Assembly: GCF_041447285.1 (NCBI RefSeq)
Contig: NZ_JBGMEB010000016.1
Span: 1 to 64,000, forward strand
Direction of reading: 5' to 3'
DNA length: 64,000 nt
Source: Methanomethylovorans sp041447285
GTDB taxonomy: Archaea; Halobacteriota; Methanosarcinia; Methanosarcinales; Methanosarcinaceae
Part shown: one piece after another, positions 43,762 through 53,074 of the stretch
Layout of the letters: each line of letters begins with the position of its first letter
Position numbering within the stretch: position 1 is the first letter of the stretch
The notes under the pieces: generated by a model
The model's database searches: none
Seen by the model: the letters and a program-made list of their open reading frames with translations, nothing else
What the model was told of the DNA's origin: nothing
Made by a program: the position numbers and the translations under genes

Positions 43762-44388
43762 TTGATCGAACCAACACAACTTCTATATTTCATTGCCGCT
43801 TCTGTTGCTCTAACTTTGCTCCCCGGTCCTGATATTCTTTTTGTCCTGTCCATTAGTGTATCTCAGGGAAAAAAGGCTGGAATAGCTACTGCTTCTGGCC
43901 TGTGTACGGGATTGCTGTTCCACACAACTGCTGCAGCATTGGGTATATCTGCTATTGTTTATAAATCAGCCCTTGCATTTACAATAGTAAAATATGCAGG
44001 TGCCATTTATCTGATCTATCTGGCTTTCAAGGCACTAAAGGAAAGCGGAACTCTCTTTTCATCTGTCGAAGTTAAAGAAACAGATGTGTATCTCCTTTAC
44101 AAAAGAGGTATTGTAATGAACATCCTGAACCCCAAAGTTTCTCTATTTTTCCTTGCATTCCTGCCCCAGTTTGTAAGCACAGGTGCAGGCAATGTTCCGT
44201 TGCAAATGGTAATTTTGGGGGTTATATTCCTTATCCAGGCATTGGTAGTCTTTTTCCAGGTGTCCATATCTGCAGGGTTTATTGGTTCCAGGATCATGCA
44301 AATGCCAAATGCAGGGAAATATGTGAACTGGGCAAAGGCTGGTATCTTTTCAATAATCGGGCTAGAGCTTGCTTTTTCTAATCGTTAG
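43762..44388 (+). CDS. LysE/RhtB-family exporter
   Basis: A 208-residue protein with about six membrane helices: the family hallmark LLPGPDILFVLSISVSQGKKAG at the start, GAIYLIYLAFKALKES in the middle and NILNPKVSLFFLAFLPQFV. LysE/RhtB members export amino acids or related compounds. The TTG at 43762 has a GGATGGAG site directly before it; the frame is also open to TTG 43747 without a site. The substrate is unknown. Confidence 0.85.
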   Translation: MIEPTQLLYFIAASVALTLLPGPDILFVLSISVSQGKKAGIATASGLCTGLLFHTTAAALGISAIVYKSALAFTIVKYAGAIYLIYLAFKALKESGTLFSSVEVKETDVYLLYKRGIVMNILNPKVSLFFLAFLPQFVSTGAGNVPLQMVILGVIFLIQALVVFFQVSISAGFIGSRIMQMPNAGKYVNWAKAGIFSIIGLELAFSNR

Positions 44389-44445
44389 TCCTTGTTTTTG
44401 CTAGAAGACAACAAACATTTTCAAATATCAGGGGAAATACATCTC

Positions 44446-44859
44446 ATGAAAGTTATCATCGAGACTCCAAAGTATAGTTTCTTTAAATACAATAAGTCCG
44501 GTGATCACTATAAAAAGGTATTCTTTTCTCCGTTACCTACAATATTTAATTATGGATATATAGAGGGTGCAAAAGGTGATGATGGGATGGAACTTGATGC
44601 AGTTGTTCTGGGACCCAGGATGGCCCAGGGCACGGTAATTGAGTTTCCTCGCTGTAATGGAGTAGTAAGGTTTGTGGACGACTCTACGAAAGATGACAAA
44701 TATTTGTTCTATATCAGTGGTTATCGTTCTCCTCAGTTATTGTCATGCTATTTCAGGATATACGCTGTTTTCAAGACATTAATATATCTTTTATCAGAAA
44801 GACGCATTTCTGAATGTAAGTTTCTTGGCCTAGAAGAAAGAAACATAGATTTTGTTTAA
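44446..44859 (+). CDS. Inorganic pyrophosphatase-like protein, degenerate active site
   Basis: The 137-residue protein follows the soluble family I pyrophosphatase layout: IIETPKYSFFKYN, FNYGYIEGAKGDDGMELDAVVL, a PRCNGVVRFVDDSTKDDKYL strand. The conserved NYGYI, two of the metal-binding Asp (DG..LD) and the later DD..DDK are present, but the middle Asp of the DGDPxD motif is Met, and equivalents of the conserved Glu after Lys-Tyr and of Arg43 (E. coli numbering) look lost. It may therefore bind phosphate or pyrophosphate rather than hydrolyse it. The ATG at 44446 gives the family start. Confidence 0.7.
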   Translation: MKVIIETPKYSFFKYNKSGDHYKKVFFSPLPTIFNYGYIEGAKGDDGMELDAVVLGPRMAQGTVIEFPRCNGVVRFVDDSTKDDKYLFYISGYRSPQLLSCYFRIYAVFKTLIYLLSERRISECKFLGLEERNIDFV

Positions 44860-44937
44860 TACCTTTATTATATCTTCAACTATAATTACTATAATTATAT
44901 TCGGTTGCAAACTCATTTATGGGCATTACTCTACTCT

Positions 44938-44978
44938 TATATAGTAGTTGTTAGGTTATTTATTATGTGTGCAATTGC
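44938..44978 (+). promoter_or_regulatory. Pho-box-like promoter, copy C (histidine kinase)
   Basis: TATATAGTAGT, TGTTAGGTTATTTATT and GTGTGCAATTG match copy B at 4149 in nearly every fixed position. It lies about 90 bases before the soluble histidine kinase gene, which starts at 45062. Confidence 0.5.
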
Positions 44979-45061
44979 AGAACTTTAAACACATATTTGC
45001 ATAATTTGCACATCTTTCATAATCACGATTATTCTGCAGAAAATATGTTAGGGGGAGTGCA

Positions 45062-46390
45062 TTGAAATCTGGTCAAGTACATGGCACATCTGGACAAAAT
45101 CCGGGCATGAATAATTCTTTAAAGAGAAGCCCCGATGGCAGAGTGGGGATTCTGGATATCACTGATAAAATAGACCTTAGTGATGAATTAAAAGCCTATC
45201 ATAATCATCTTGAAAATTTGATCCTTGAACGCACGGAAGAACTTCGATATATAAACGAGCAATTACAGAAAGAGATCTCAAAAAGGGAACGCGTGGAAGA
45301 ACTTTTGAGGCGTGAAAAAGAACGATTCCACAACTACATTGATGTAGTAGGGATCGTGATTCTTGTACTTGATATCGATGGATGCGTCTCTCTCATTAAC
45401 CAAAAAGGTGCTGAACTTCTTGGTTATGATAAAGGTGCGATAATAGGTAAAGATTGGTTTTCAAATTTCATTCCTGAAGATGAACAAAATAATATAATGG
45501 ATGCATTTTCAAATATCCTTAAAGGCCATTTTGTACCGAATCTTGAAAATTCCATACTCACACGGTTTGGTAAGAAAAAGCTGATCTCATGGACTAACGT
45601 GCCTCTTCTTGACGAACAAGGTTGTGTAATAGGATGCATAAGTGCCGGAGAGGATATTACAGATATCAGGTCATCTCAGGAAAAACTTCAAAAGCATGCT
45701 GATGATCTCAAACGCAGTGATGAGCTAAAGTTACTTTTCATAGATATCCTGCGCCATGACCTGCTGAACCCTGCTAACATTATAAAAGGCTACTCTGAAT
45801 ACCTCCTTGAAACAATGGGTAATGAGGAAGAGAAAGATATTGTTCAGAAGATTCATCAGCAAAACGAGAAACTAATCAAAATAATTAATTCTGCGTCAAT
45901 GTTTGGAAAGCTTGAAAGCACTGAAATGATATGTTTTGAAGAACTTGATCTATTGGAGTTACTTGAAAAAGTTTCCAGAGAGTTCTTACCTCTGCTTGAA
46001 AGAAGAAATATTACTCTGGAATGCTACGCAAGTGGTAGTTACCCAGCTTATGCTAATCCTGTGATCGAGGAGGCTTTCTACAATTTGATTTCTAATGCTA
46101 TCAAGTTCAGTCCCCAAGGAGGCCGGATTGTTTTAGACATAATGGATGGTGGTCAATCATGGAAAGTGACATTCACTGATTTTGGTATTGGCATACGCGA
46201 TGAGCATAAGAATTTCATTTTCAAAAGATTCAAACGTTTTTCAGGAGAAGGAGTTAAAGGAAGTGGACTAGGTCTTGCCATAGTAAAGAAAATAGTAGAA
46301 CTCCATGACGGCGAAGTAGGAGTTTATGACAATCCATCAGGGTCTGGTTCTGTTTTCTGGATAAGGTTGAATAAAATACAGCCATCTTAG
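45062..46390 (+). CDS. Soluble PAS histidine kinase
   Basis: A 442-residue cytoplasmic kinase with no membrane helix. The start is TTG 45062 after a strong GGGGGAG site. An N-terminal coiled coil (LENLILERTEELRYINEQL) leads to a PAS domain (about 95-215, HNYIDVVGIVILVLDIDG), then an unusual H-box (LLFIDILRHDLLNPANIIKG) and the ATPase domain (NLISNAIKFSPQGG, DFGIGI, GSGLGLAIVKKI). The Pho-box-like promoter upstream suggests control by phosphate. It lies before the kdp operon, which carries a kinase-less KdpD, so it could supply the kinase step there. Both links are inference. Confidence 0.9.
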   Translation: MKSGQVHGTSGQNPGMNNSLKRSPDGRVGILDITDKIDLSDELKAYHNHLENLILERTEELRYINEQLQKEISKRERVEELLRREKERFHNYIDVVGIVILVLDIDGCVSLINQKGAELLGYDKGAIIGKDWFSNFIPEDEQNNIMDAFSNILKGHFVPNLENSILTRFGKKKLISWTNVPLLDEQGCVIGCISAGEDITDIRSSQEKLQKHADDLKRSDELKLLFIDILRHDLLNPANIIKGYSEYLLETMGNEEEKDIVQKIHQQNEKLIKIINSASMFGKLESTEMICFEELDLLELLEKVSREFLPLLERRNITLECYASGSYPAYANPVIEEAFYNLISNAIKFSPQGGRIVLDIMDGGQSWKVTFTDFGIGIRDEHKNFIFKRFKRFSGEGVKGSGLGLAIVKKIVELHDGEVGVYDNPSGSGSVFWIRLNKIQPS

Positions 46391-46752
46391 CATTAAATGA
46401 TGTTTTCTAGTGGATCAAAGCCAACGCTGCCATATGCAGGGTGAATGTATTCATTAATTGATTCGTTTTCTCTTTTTTTGAAAGTACTGTTTTGAGCTTA
46501 ATAACGTACAAAAGTATATATATCAATAGTTGAGTAACCTTTTTCCTGTAGGAGAAAGGGTTGACTACTCAATAAATCCCAGTATGATGGGATAATAAGA
46601 TTCTATAATAAAACAAGAAAGCGAATTCTATCGAATGCAGAATTGCATTGGTGATATCTATGTTTTCAAGTTGCAATCTTTTTGCTCTTGAATCGGTTAT
46701 TCCGATTTGGTCTGTCACAGTTGTCAATCAACTGGTTTTCTAAGGTGATATA
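46391..46752. other. Upstream region of the kdp operon
   Basis: It contains a T-run (CTCTTTTTTTG, about 46470-46480), which is probably the kinase gene terminator, a TATA block AAGTATATATA (46511-46521), and a large inverted repeat at 46530-46572. The following 180 bases before kdpA show no other feature. Confidence 0.5.
46530..46572 (+). promoter_or_regulatory. Inverted repeat upstream of kdpA
   Basis: TTGAGTA (46530-46536) and TACTCAA (46566-46572) are perfect arms; inside them AACCTTTTT and AGAAAGGGTT-like segments pair as well, making a 43-base hairpin around CTGTAGG. It overlaps the expected transcription start 20-30 bases after the TATA block, so it could be either a DNA operator or the start of a structured leader. 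Confidence 0.45.
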
Positions 46753-48450
46753 ATGATACAAATAGACGCCTTTATGTTTATTTTCCTATTGCTTTTACTT
46801 ACCACTATATTGTCAATTCTAATAGGAAAGTACATGTGTAATGTCTTTGAGGGTCAAAAAACTTTCATGACTCCATTGCTAAGCCCAATCGAACGGTTCA
46901 TTTATCGATTGATGCAAGTTGATGAGAAAGAGGAAATGAACTGGAAAAAATATGCTTATTCTCTGATTGTGTTCAATATCATTTCCATAGCGTTCCTTTT
47001 TCTGCTTCAGTTATTGCAAGGTGTCCTGCCACTTAATCCTCAAGGTCTTTCTGGTGTAAGGTGGGATACTGCTCTTAATACTGCAATATCTTTTGTCACT
47101 AACACTAACTGGCAATCATATGCCGGTGAAACTACCATGAGTTATCTTACCCAGATGATCGGTCTGGCAGTACAGAACTTTGTTTCTGCAGCTGTTGGTA
47201 TTGCTACTATATTGGTCTTCATAAGAGGTTTTACCCAGAAAAATACAGAGAATCTAGGCAATTTCTGGGTAGATATGACCCGTTCTGTTCTTTACATCCT
47301 CTTGCCATTGTCTGTGATACTTTCGATCATATTGGTTTCACAGGGTGTTGTACAGACATTTGATCCTTATGCAACCATCCAAACTCTGGAGGGTTCTGCA
47401 CAAACCATACCCCTTGGTCCGGCTGCATCACAGGTGGCTATAAAAATGCTGGGCTCAAACGGAGGTGGATTTTTCAATGCAAACTCGGCACATCCATTTG
47501 AGAATCCAAACAGTGTCACAAACTTCTTCGAAACGCTCACCATATTATTGTTACCTATGTCCCTTGTTTTTGCTTTCGGGTACATGGTACGGAATTTCAA
47601 GCAGGGTGTAGCAATATTTTCTGTGATGATGATTTTGCTACTAATGGGATTAGGGGTGGCATTATGGTCAGAGAGCCAACCAAATCCTTTGATTGAAAAA
47701 CTGGGTATTTCCGGTGGTAATCTGGAAGGTAAAGAAATAAGGTTTGGAGTGGCTGAATCTGTTCTGTGGGGTGTAGCGACAACAGCAGTTTCGAATGGTG
47801 GTGTCAATTCCATGCATGACAGCACAACGCCTCTTACAGGATTAGTATACCTGTTTAACATGGGTACAGGTGAAGTGATATTCGGAGGGCTGGGTGTTGG
47901 GTTAGCCGGAATGCTGTTCTATGTTATTTTGACCATGTTCATAGCTGGTCTTATGATAGGCAGAACTCCTGAATTCCTTGGTAAAAAATTAGGTCCTGAA
48001 GAGATGAAACTGGCCCTTATACCACTCATATTGCCTCCGGCAGTGATTCTGATATTTTCAGCTATTGCTATATCAATACCTGAAGGTTTAGCAGGTATTA
48101 GTAATACAGGTTCTCACGGCTTATCTGAAATATTGTATGCCTACTTCTCTGCACTTGCTAACAATGGTTCAGCGTTCGCGGGACTGAGTGCCAATACAGT
48201 CTTCTACAACCTTACAATAGGACTGGGAATATTAATAGGCCGTTTTGCTACTATTATCCCAGCAATTGCTATTGCCAGTTCCTTATCCAGGAAAGGAAAA
48301 GTGCCTGTAAACTCCGCAAGTTTTCCAACAACTGGTCCTCTGTTTGTAATAATGGTGGTTGCTGTTATCGTTATAATCGGAGCTCTAACCTATTTCCCTA
48401 TATTCGCACTCGGTCCCGGGCTGGAGCATTTACTGATGTTTGGGAGATGA
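46753..48450 (+). CDS. kdpA: Potassium-transporting ATPase subunit A
   Basis: A 565-residue KdpA with ten membrane helices and the four K+ filter loops: TNTNWQSYAGETTMSY, GSNGGGFFNANSAHPFENP, SNGGVNSMHDSTTPL and ANNGSAFAGLSAN. It is the ion-conducting subunit of the high-affinity Kdp pump. AAGGTGAT precedes the ATG. It is first in the kdpABC-kdpD run. Confidence 0.96.
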   Translation: MIQIDAFMFIFLLLLLTTILSILIGKYMCNVFEGQKTFMTPLLSPIERFIYRLMQVDEKEEMNWKKYAYSLIVFNIISIAFLFLLQLLQGVLPLNPQGLSGVRWDTALNTAISFVTNTNWQSYAGETTMSYLTQMIGLAVQNFVSAAVGIATILVFIRGFTQKNTENLGNFWVDMTRSVLYILLPLSVILSIILVSQGVVQTFDPYATIQTLEGSAQTIPLGPAASQVAIKMLGSNGGGFFNANSAHPFENPNSVTNFFETLTILLLPMSLVFAFGYMVRNFKQGVAIFSVMMILLLMGLGVALWSESQPNPLIEKLGISGGNLEGKEIRFGVAESVLWGVATTAVSNGGVNSMHDSTTPLTGLVYLFNMGTGEVIFGGLGVGLAGMLFYVILTMFIAGLMIGRTPEFLGKKLGPEEMKLALIPLILPPAVILIFSAIAISIPEGLAGISNTGSHGLSEILYAYFSALANNGSAFAGLSANTVFYNLTIGLGILIGRFATIIPAIAIASSLSRKGKVPVNSASFPTTGPLFVIMVVAVIVIIGALTYFPIFALGPGLEHLLMFGR

Positions 48451-48473
48451 ATAATTCTTAAAGAGGTGAATAC

Positions 48474-50525
48474 ATGAAAGAAGGAACATCAGGCATATTC
48501 CAGAAAAAGATTCTATTAGAAGCCTTTAAAGGTTCATTTTCAAGGTTAAATCCTATCAAGCTTCTCAATAATCCCGTAATGCTAATTGTGGAAGTAGGCG
48601 CCCTCATTGCGACTTTGCTAACCATTAAGGACATACTTGAAGGCAAAAGCGTATCCTTTGACCTTCAGATCACAATATGGCTATGGTTTACGGTGCTGTT
48701 TGCAAACTTTGCAGAAGCTATAGCTGAAAGTCAGGGAAAGGCCCGTGCAGAATCGCTCAAACAAACCAGGAGTGAGGCAAAGGCTAAGCAAATCCTGGAT
48801 AATGGAAACATAACAGAGGTTTCAGCACTATCCCTGAAAAAGAACGACATTGTCCTGATAGCTGAAGGGGAAGTCATACCCAGCGATGGTGATATCATTG
48901 AAGGTACAGCTCTTGTGGATGAATCTGCCATCACTGGAGAATCAGCTCCAGTAGTAAGAGAATCTGGTGGCGACAAGTGTGGAGTTACCGGAGGTACTAA
49001 GCTACTATCAGGGACTATCAAAGTTAGAATTACAGTTGATCCTGGTCATACTTTCCTTGATAACATGATCAGCATGGTTGAAAGCGCAAAACGGCAGAAA
49101 ACACCAAACGAACAGGCACTGGAACTTTTGCTTATCGGTTTGACAGCATTGTTTTTAGCTGTGGTGATAACCTTAAGGGCGTTTTCCGGTTATATGGGCA
49201 TATCGATATCGGTACCAATTTTGATAGCTTTACTTGTCTGCCTCATGCCTACTACCATCGGAGCACTTTTGCCTGCTATTGGTATTGCAGGTATGGACAG
49301 GTTACTTCAGCACAACGTGGTTGCTTTGAGCGGCAGGGCAGTAGAAGCAGCAGGAGATGTAAGTGTGGTGCTGCTGGATAAGACCGGAACTATAACATTG
49401 GGAAACAGGATGGCCACTGAGTTCATTCCAGCAGCAGGCATTGGACTAAAAGACCTAACTGAGGCTTCTCTAATGTCTTCACTTGCTGATGAAACCCCTG
49501 AGGGTAGGAGTATAGTAAAACTGGCAAAAAAGGAATTGGACATACGTGGCAGAGATATTCATGCTCCGGAAAACTCCCACTTTGTCCCCTTCACTCCAGA
49601 AACACGTATGAGTGGAGTAGATATTGGTTCAAGAAGAATTCGGAAAGGTTCTGCATCTGCCATAGAGGATTTTGTGCGGTCCAACGGTGGGAATGTATCT
49701 GCTGAAATGCAAAATTCTGTCAGAGACATATCAACGAAAGGTGATACTCCTCTTGTAGTAGCTGATGATACCGGAATCTTAGGAGTCATAAGATTAAAGG
49801 ATATAGTGAAAAAAGGTATCAATGAAAGATTATTGCAGCTTAGGAATATGGGTATTAAATCCATTATGATTACAGGCGATAACCAGCTTACTGCTGCATC
49901 CATTGCTGCAGAAGCGGGTGTTGACGACTTTGCAGCAGAGGCAAAACCTGAAACAAAACTGGCAATGATCCGCAAGTATCAGTCTGGAGATAACCAATAT
50001 CTTGTAGCTATGATTGGCGATGGTACCAATGATGCTCCGGCTCTTGCCCAAGCAGATGTTGCAGTCGCCATGAGCGCTGGTACTTCTGCAGCAAGAGAGG
50101 CTGCTAACATGGTGGACCTTGATTCCTCTCCTTCGAAATTACTGGATATAGTTGAAATAGGAAAAGAGATTCTCATAACTAGGGGTGCCCTGACCACTTT
50201 CAGCATAGCAAATGACGTAGCAAAGTATTTTGCTATAATCCCTGCAATTTTTTCAGTTGCTTATCCACAACTTGGCATTCTGAATATAATGGGTCTTTCA
50301 ACCCCTTCAAGTGCAGTATTATCTGCAGTTATTTTCAATGCCATTGTGATACCACTGCTCATACCCTTGGCACTTAAAGGTGTAAAATATCGCTCGACTT
50401 CTTCAGTGTCACAGTTGTTGGCCATGAACATTTTAATATATGGTCTAGGTGGCTTGATTGTTCCATTTGCCGGAATCAAGTTGATAGATATAATTCTAAC
50501 TTTATCAGGTGCTGCAGGAGGGTGA
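48474..50525 (+). CDS. kdpB: Potassium-transporting ATPase subunit B
   Basis: A 683-residue P-type ATPase: TGESAPVVRE actuator loop, DKTGTITLGN with the phosphorylated Asp, KGSASAIEDF in the nucleotide domain and MIGDGTNDAPALAQADVAVAM hinge region. It drives K+ uptake by KdpA. GAGGTGAA precedes the ATG. It lies 23 bases after kdpA. Confidence 0.96.
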   Translation: MKEGTSGIFQKKILLEAFKGSFSRLNPIKLLNNPVMLIVEVGALIATLLTIKDILEGKSVSFDLQITIWLWFTVLFANFAEAIAESQGKARAESLKQTRSEAKAKQILDNGNITEVSALSLKKNDIVLIAEGEVIPSDGDIIEGTALVDESAITGESAPVVRESGGDKCGVTGGTKLLSGTIKVRITVDPGHTFLDNMISMVESAKRQKTPNEQALELLLIGLTALFLAVVITLRAFSGYMGISISVPILIALLVCLMPTTIGALLPAIGIAGMDRLLQHNVVALSGRAVEAAGDVSVVLLDKTGTITLGNRMATEFIPAAGIGLKDLTEASLMSSLADETPEGRSIVKLAKKELDIRGRDIHAPENSHFVPFTPETRMSGVDIGSRRIRKGSASAIEDFVRSNGGNVSAEMQNSVRDISTKGDTPLVVADDTGILGVIRLKDIVKKGINERLLQLRNMGIKSIMITGDNQLTAASIAAEAGVDDFAAEAKPETKLAMIRKYQSGDNQYLVAMIGDGTNDAPALAQADVAVAMSAGTSAAREAANMVDLDSSPSKLLDIVEIGKEILITRGALTTFSIANDVAKYFAIIPAIFSVAYPQLGILNIMGLSTPSSAVLSAVIFNAIVIPLLIPLALKGVKYRSTSSVSQLLAMNILIYGLGGLIVPFAGIKLIDIILTLSGAAGG

Positions 50526-50529
50526 GAAA

Positions 50530-51093
50530 ATGAAGGAAATCAAAAATGCTTTACTGATGTTCGCAGTATTTACTGTTATATTGGGAATAATCTATCCAGT
50601 TGTTATTACTGGTATATCCCAGGTAGTATTTCCTTATCAGGCAAATGGAGATCTGATTACTGAGAATGAAAAAGTGATAGGTTCCGAGCTTATAGGACAG
50701 AACTTTACAAGTCCTATTTATTTCCACGGGAGGCCTTCTGCCATTGGATATGATTCAGGTATTTCCGGTGGTTCTAATCTGGGGCCCACAAACCAGAAAC
50801 TGGTGGATCAAATTGAAGAGAGAGTTCAGCTGATCAGAATTCAGGAATCGTTATCTGAAAACTCTACAGTTCCGGCTGATCTGGTGCTATCTTCTGGGAG
50901 TGGTCTGGAAGCCTATATTTTTGTGGATTCTGCCAGATTACAGGTTCCGAGGATTGCTAAATCCAGAGGAGTTACTGAAACAGAAATTGAAACTATCATT
51001 GAAAACAACATAGAAGATTCTTGTCTTGGAACAGGTACCCCTATGGTTAATGTATTGAAACTCAATATAGCTTTAGGTAATGTCAGGAGGTGA
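50530..51093 (+). CDS. kdpC: Potassium-transporting ATPase subunit C
   Basis: A 187-residue subunit with one N-terminal membrane helix (ALLMFAVFTVILGIIYPVVIT), FTSPIYFHGRPSAIGYDSGISGGSNLGPT and the closing NVLKLNIALGN. GGAGGGTGAG, overlapping the end of kdpB, precedes the ATG at 50530. Confidence 0.95.
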   Translation: MKEIKNALLMFAVFTVILGIIYPVVITGISQVVFPYQANGDLITENEKVIGSELIGQNFTSPIYFHGRPSAIGYDSGISGGSNLGPTNQKLVDQIEERVQLIRIQESLSENSTVPADLVLSSGSGLEAYIFVDSARLQVPRIAKSRGVTETEIETIIENNIEDSCLGTGTPMVNVLKLNIALGNVRR

Positions 51094-51095
51094 AA

Positions 51096-53066
51096 ATGAA
51101 AGAAGATTATAAAAGACCAGACCCCGATGGACTCCTAAATTTACTAAAAGAAGAGGACGAAAAAAGAGATTCAAAAAGGGGCTACCTTAAAATTTTTTTG
51201 GGATATGTAGCAGGTGTCGGTAAAACATACAGGATGCTTAGCGAAGCTCATGTTCTTCAAGAAAAGAGCAAAGACGTTGTTGTAGGGATCGTGGAAACAC
51301 ATGGCAGGATAGAAACCGAGCAACTTCTTGAGAACCTGGAAGTAATTCCACGAGTAAAGATTGACTACAAGGGGATTGTACTCGAAGAGTTCGATATAGA
51401 CGCTGTTCTAGAACGGAAACCTGCTTATGTACTGGTGGATGAGCTTGCCCATACAAATGTTCCCGGCTCACGCCATACAAAGCGTTACCAAGATGTCGAA
51501 GAGTTGCTTAATGCCGGCATAAATGTTTATTCTACATTGAATGTGCAGCACATTGAAAGTCTCAATGACATTGTGCAGCAGATCACCGGAGTTGAAGTCA
51601 AAGAAACTGTCCCTGACAGCATCATTGAGATGGCAGATAAAATCGAAGTAGTTGATTTGCCCTTTGATGAATTGATAGAGCGTCTAAAAGAAGGTAAAGT
51701 CTACGTTCCCGAAAAGGCCATAAAAGCAATGAGCAATTTTTTTAGCGAGAAGAATCTAATCGCACTTAGGGAAACAGCTCTTAGATATGCTACATTGCAT
51801 GTGGATTCTGAAATGGGTAGTTATCTAAGGAAAGAAAAAGTAATGGGCCCGTGGGATACCAGCAATCGGATAATGGCATGTGTAAGCTCCAGTCCTTCTT
51901 CAAGAAAGCTAATTCGCATAGCATATCGTTTCTCTCACTTGTATAATGTGGAGTGGTTCGCAGTTTATGTTGAGCCTTATGCAGATCTGAGAATGAAAGA
52001 TGATGCACGGCAACAATTGGAAAAGAATCTAGAACTTGCTGAAGAACTTGATGGGAAAGTAATTCGATTAAAAGGTTCTATAGCGAATGAAATTGTATCC
52101 TTCGCGAGTTTAAAGAACATAACTCTTATTTTGCTGGGGCATTCACGTAGGTCTCGCTTACAGGAATTCTTAGAAGGTTCTGTTATCAACAAAGTAATTC
52201 AGAAAAGTGCATCCCAGGTTTTGGTAATAGAGAACAAGAACGAATTTGATACTGGTCGTAGAAAAATAAAGAAAACAGATATCACTGGTCTGGAGTCTTT
52301 ATGGGGGTCCTACTCCATTAGTTTTTCAAGCATCGGCTTTACGACTGTAATATGTTTACTGCTTCGGTCTTTTATTGAAGCACCGAACATACCCATGATA
52401 TTTATTATACCTATTGTTCTTACAAGTTTAGTAGCAGGAAAGAAGCCAGGAATTCTTGCATCAATACTTGCTGTTGCAGCTTTTGATTTATTCTTTGTTC
52501 CGCCTTTCTATACGTTCAGCGTTGCTGATGTTCGCTTCATTCCTACTTTTATTGTATTATTGGTAGTAGGGATAGTTACGAGTTTACTTGCTGATACTGT
52601 CAAAAAACAGGTTGAATACATCAGGCAACGGGAAACATTCATTTCGTCATTATATGATTTCAGCAAGGGTCTATTAGCTTCACAGGACTTGAACATTATA
52701 TTGGGAAGAACTACAAAATACATATCAGATTCTTTTAATTATGATGTCTTGATCCTCCTGCCTGACGAGTCTAATAAATTGTATATAGCATCAAGCAATG
52801 ACAAAAAAGAAATATTCAGCGAGCATGAAATGGCTGTTTCCAATTGGGTTTTTGAACAAGGCAAAACAGCAGGTTTTGGAACAGATACACTATCTTCGTC
52901 ACAATGGTATCATATTCCTCTTAAAGTCCAAACAGGAATCCTGGGTGTCATGGCTCTTGCTCCCCATAAAAATATGACTAATGAGCAGAGGCATCTAATT
53001 AACGCTTTCGCAAATGTAGTTTCTCTGGCACTTTCAAACTCTATCTATGCAAAAAGTGAGGAGTAA
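51096..53066 (+). CDS. kdpD: KdpD sensor without a kinase domain
   Basis: The 656-residue protein has the KdpD N-terminal module with P-loop (GYVAGVGKTYRML, about 34-46) and DELAHTNVPGSRHTKRYQD, a UspA-like domain (about 250-370), four membrane helices of the DUF4118 type (about 400-500) and a GAF-like domain ending at FANVVSLALSNSI. The HisKA and HATPase domains of bacterial KdpD are absent, and no KdpE follows. It probably senses K+ or turgor and passes the signal to a separate kinase. AGGAGGTGA precedes ATG 51096. Confidence 0.92.
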   Translation: MKEDYKRPDPDGLLNLLKEEDEKRDSKRGYLKIFLGYVAGVGKTYRMLSEAHVLQEKSKDVVVGIVETHGRIETEQLLENLEVIPRVKIDYKGIVLEEFDIDAVLERKPAYVLVDELAHTNVPGSRHTKRYQDVEELLNAGINVYSTLNVQHIESLNDIVQQITGVEVKETVPDSIIEMADKIEVVDLPFDELIERLKEGKVYVPEKAIKAMSNFFSEKNLIALRETALRYATLHVDSEMGSYLRKEKVMGPWDTSNRIMACVSSSPSSRKLIRIAYRFSHLYNVEWFAVYVEPYADLRMKDDARQQLEKNLELAEELDGKVIRLKGSIANEIVSFASLKNITLILLGHSRRSRLQEFLEGSVINKVIQKSASQVLVIENKNEFDTGRRKIKKTDITGLESLWGSYSISFSSIGFTTVICLLLRSFIEAPNIPMIFIIPIVLTSLVAGKKPGILASILAVAAFDLFFVPPFYTFSVADVRFIPTFIVLLVVGIVTSLLADTVKKQVEYIRQRETFISSLYDFSKGLLASQDLNIILGRTTKYISDSFNYDVLILLPDESNKLYIASSNDKKEIFSEHEMAVSNWVFEQGKTAGFGTDTLSSSQWYHIPLKVQTGILGVMALAPHKNMTNEQRHLINAFANVVSLALSNSIYAKSEE

Positions 53067-53074
53067 AAATTCTG

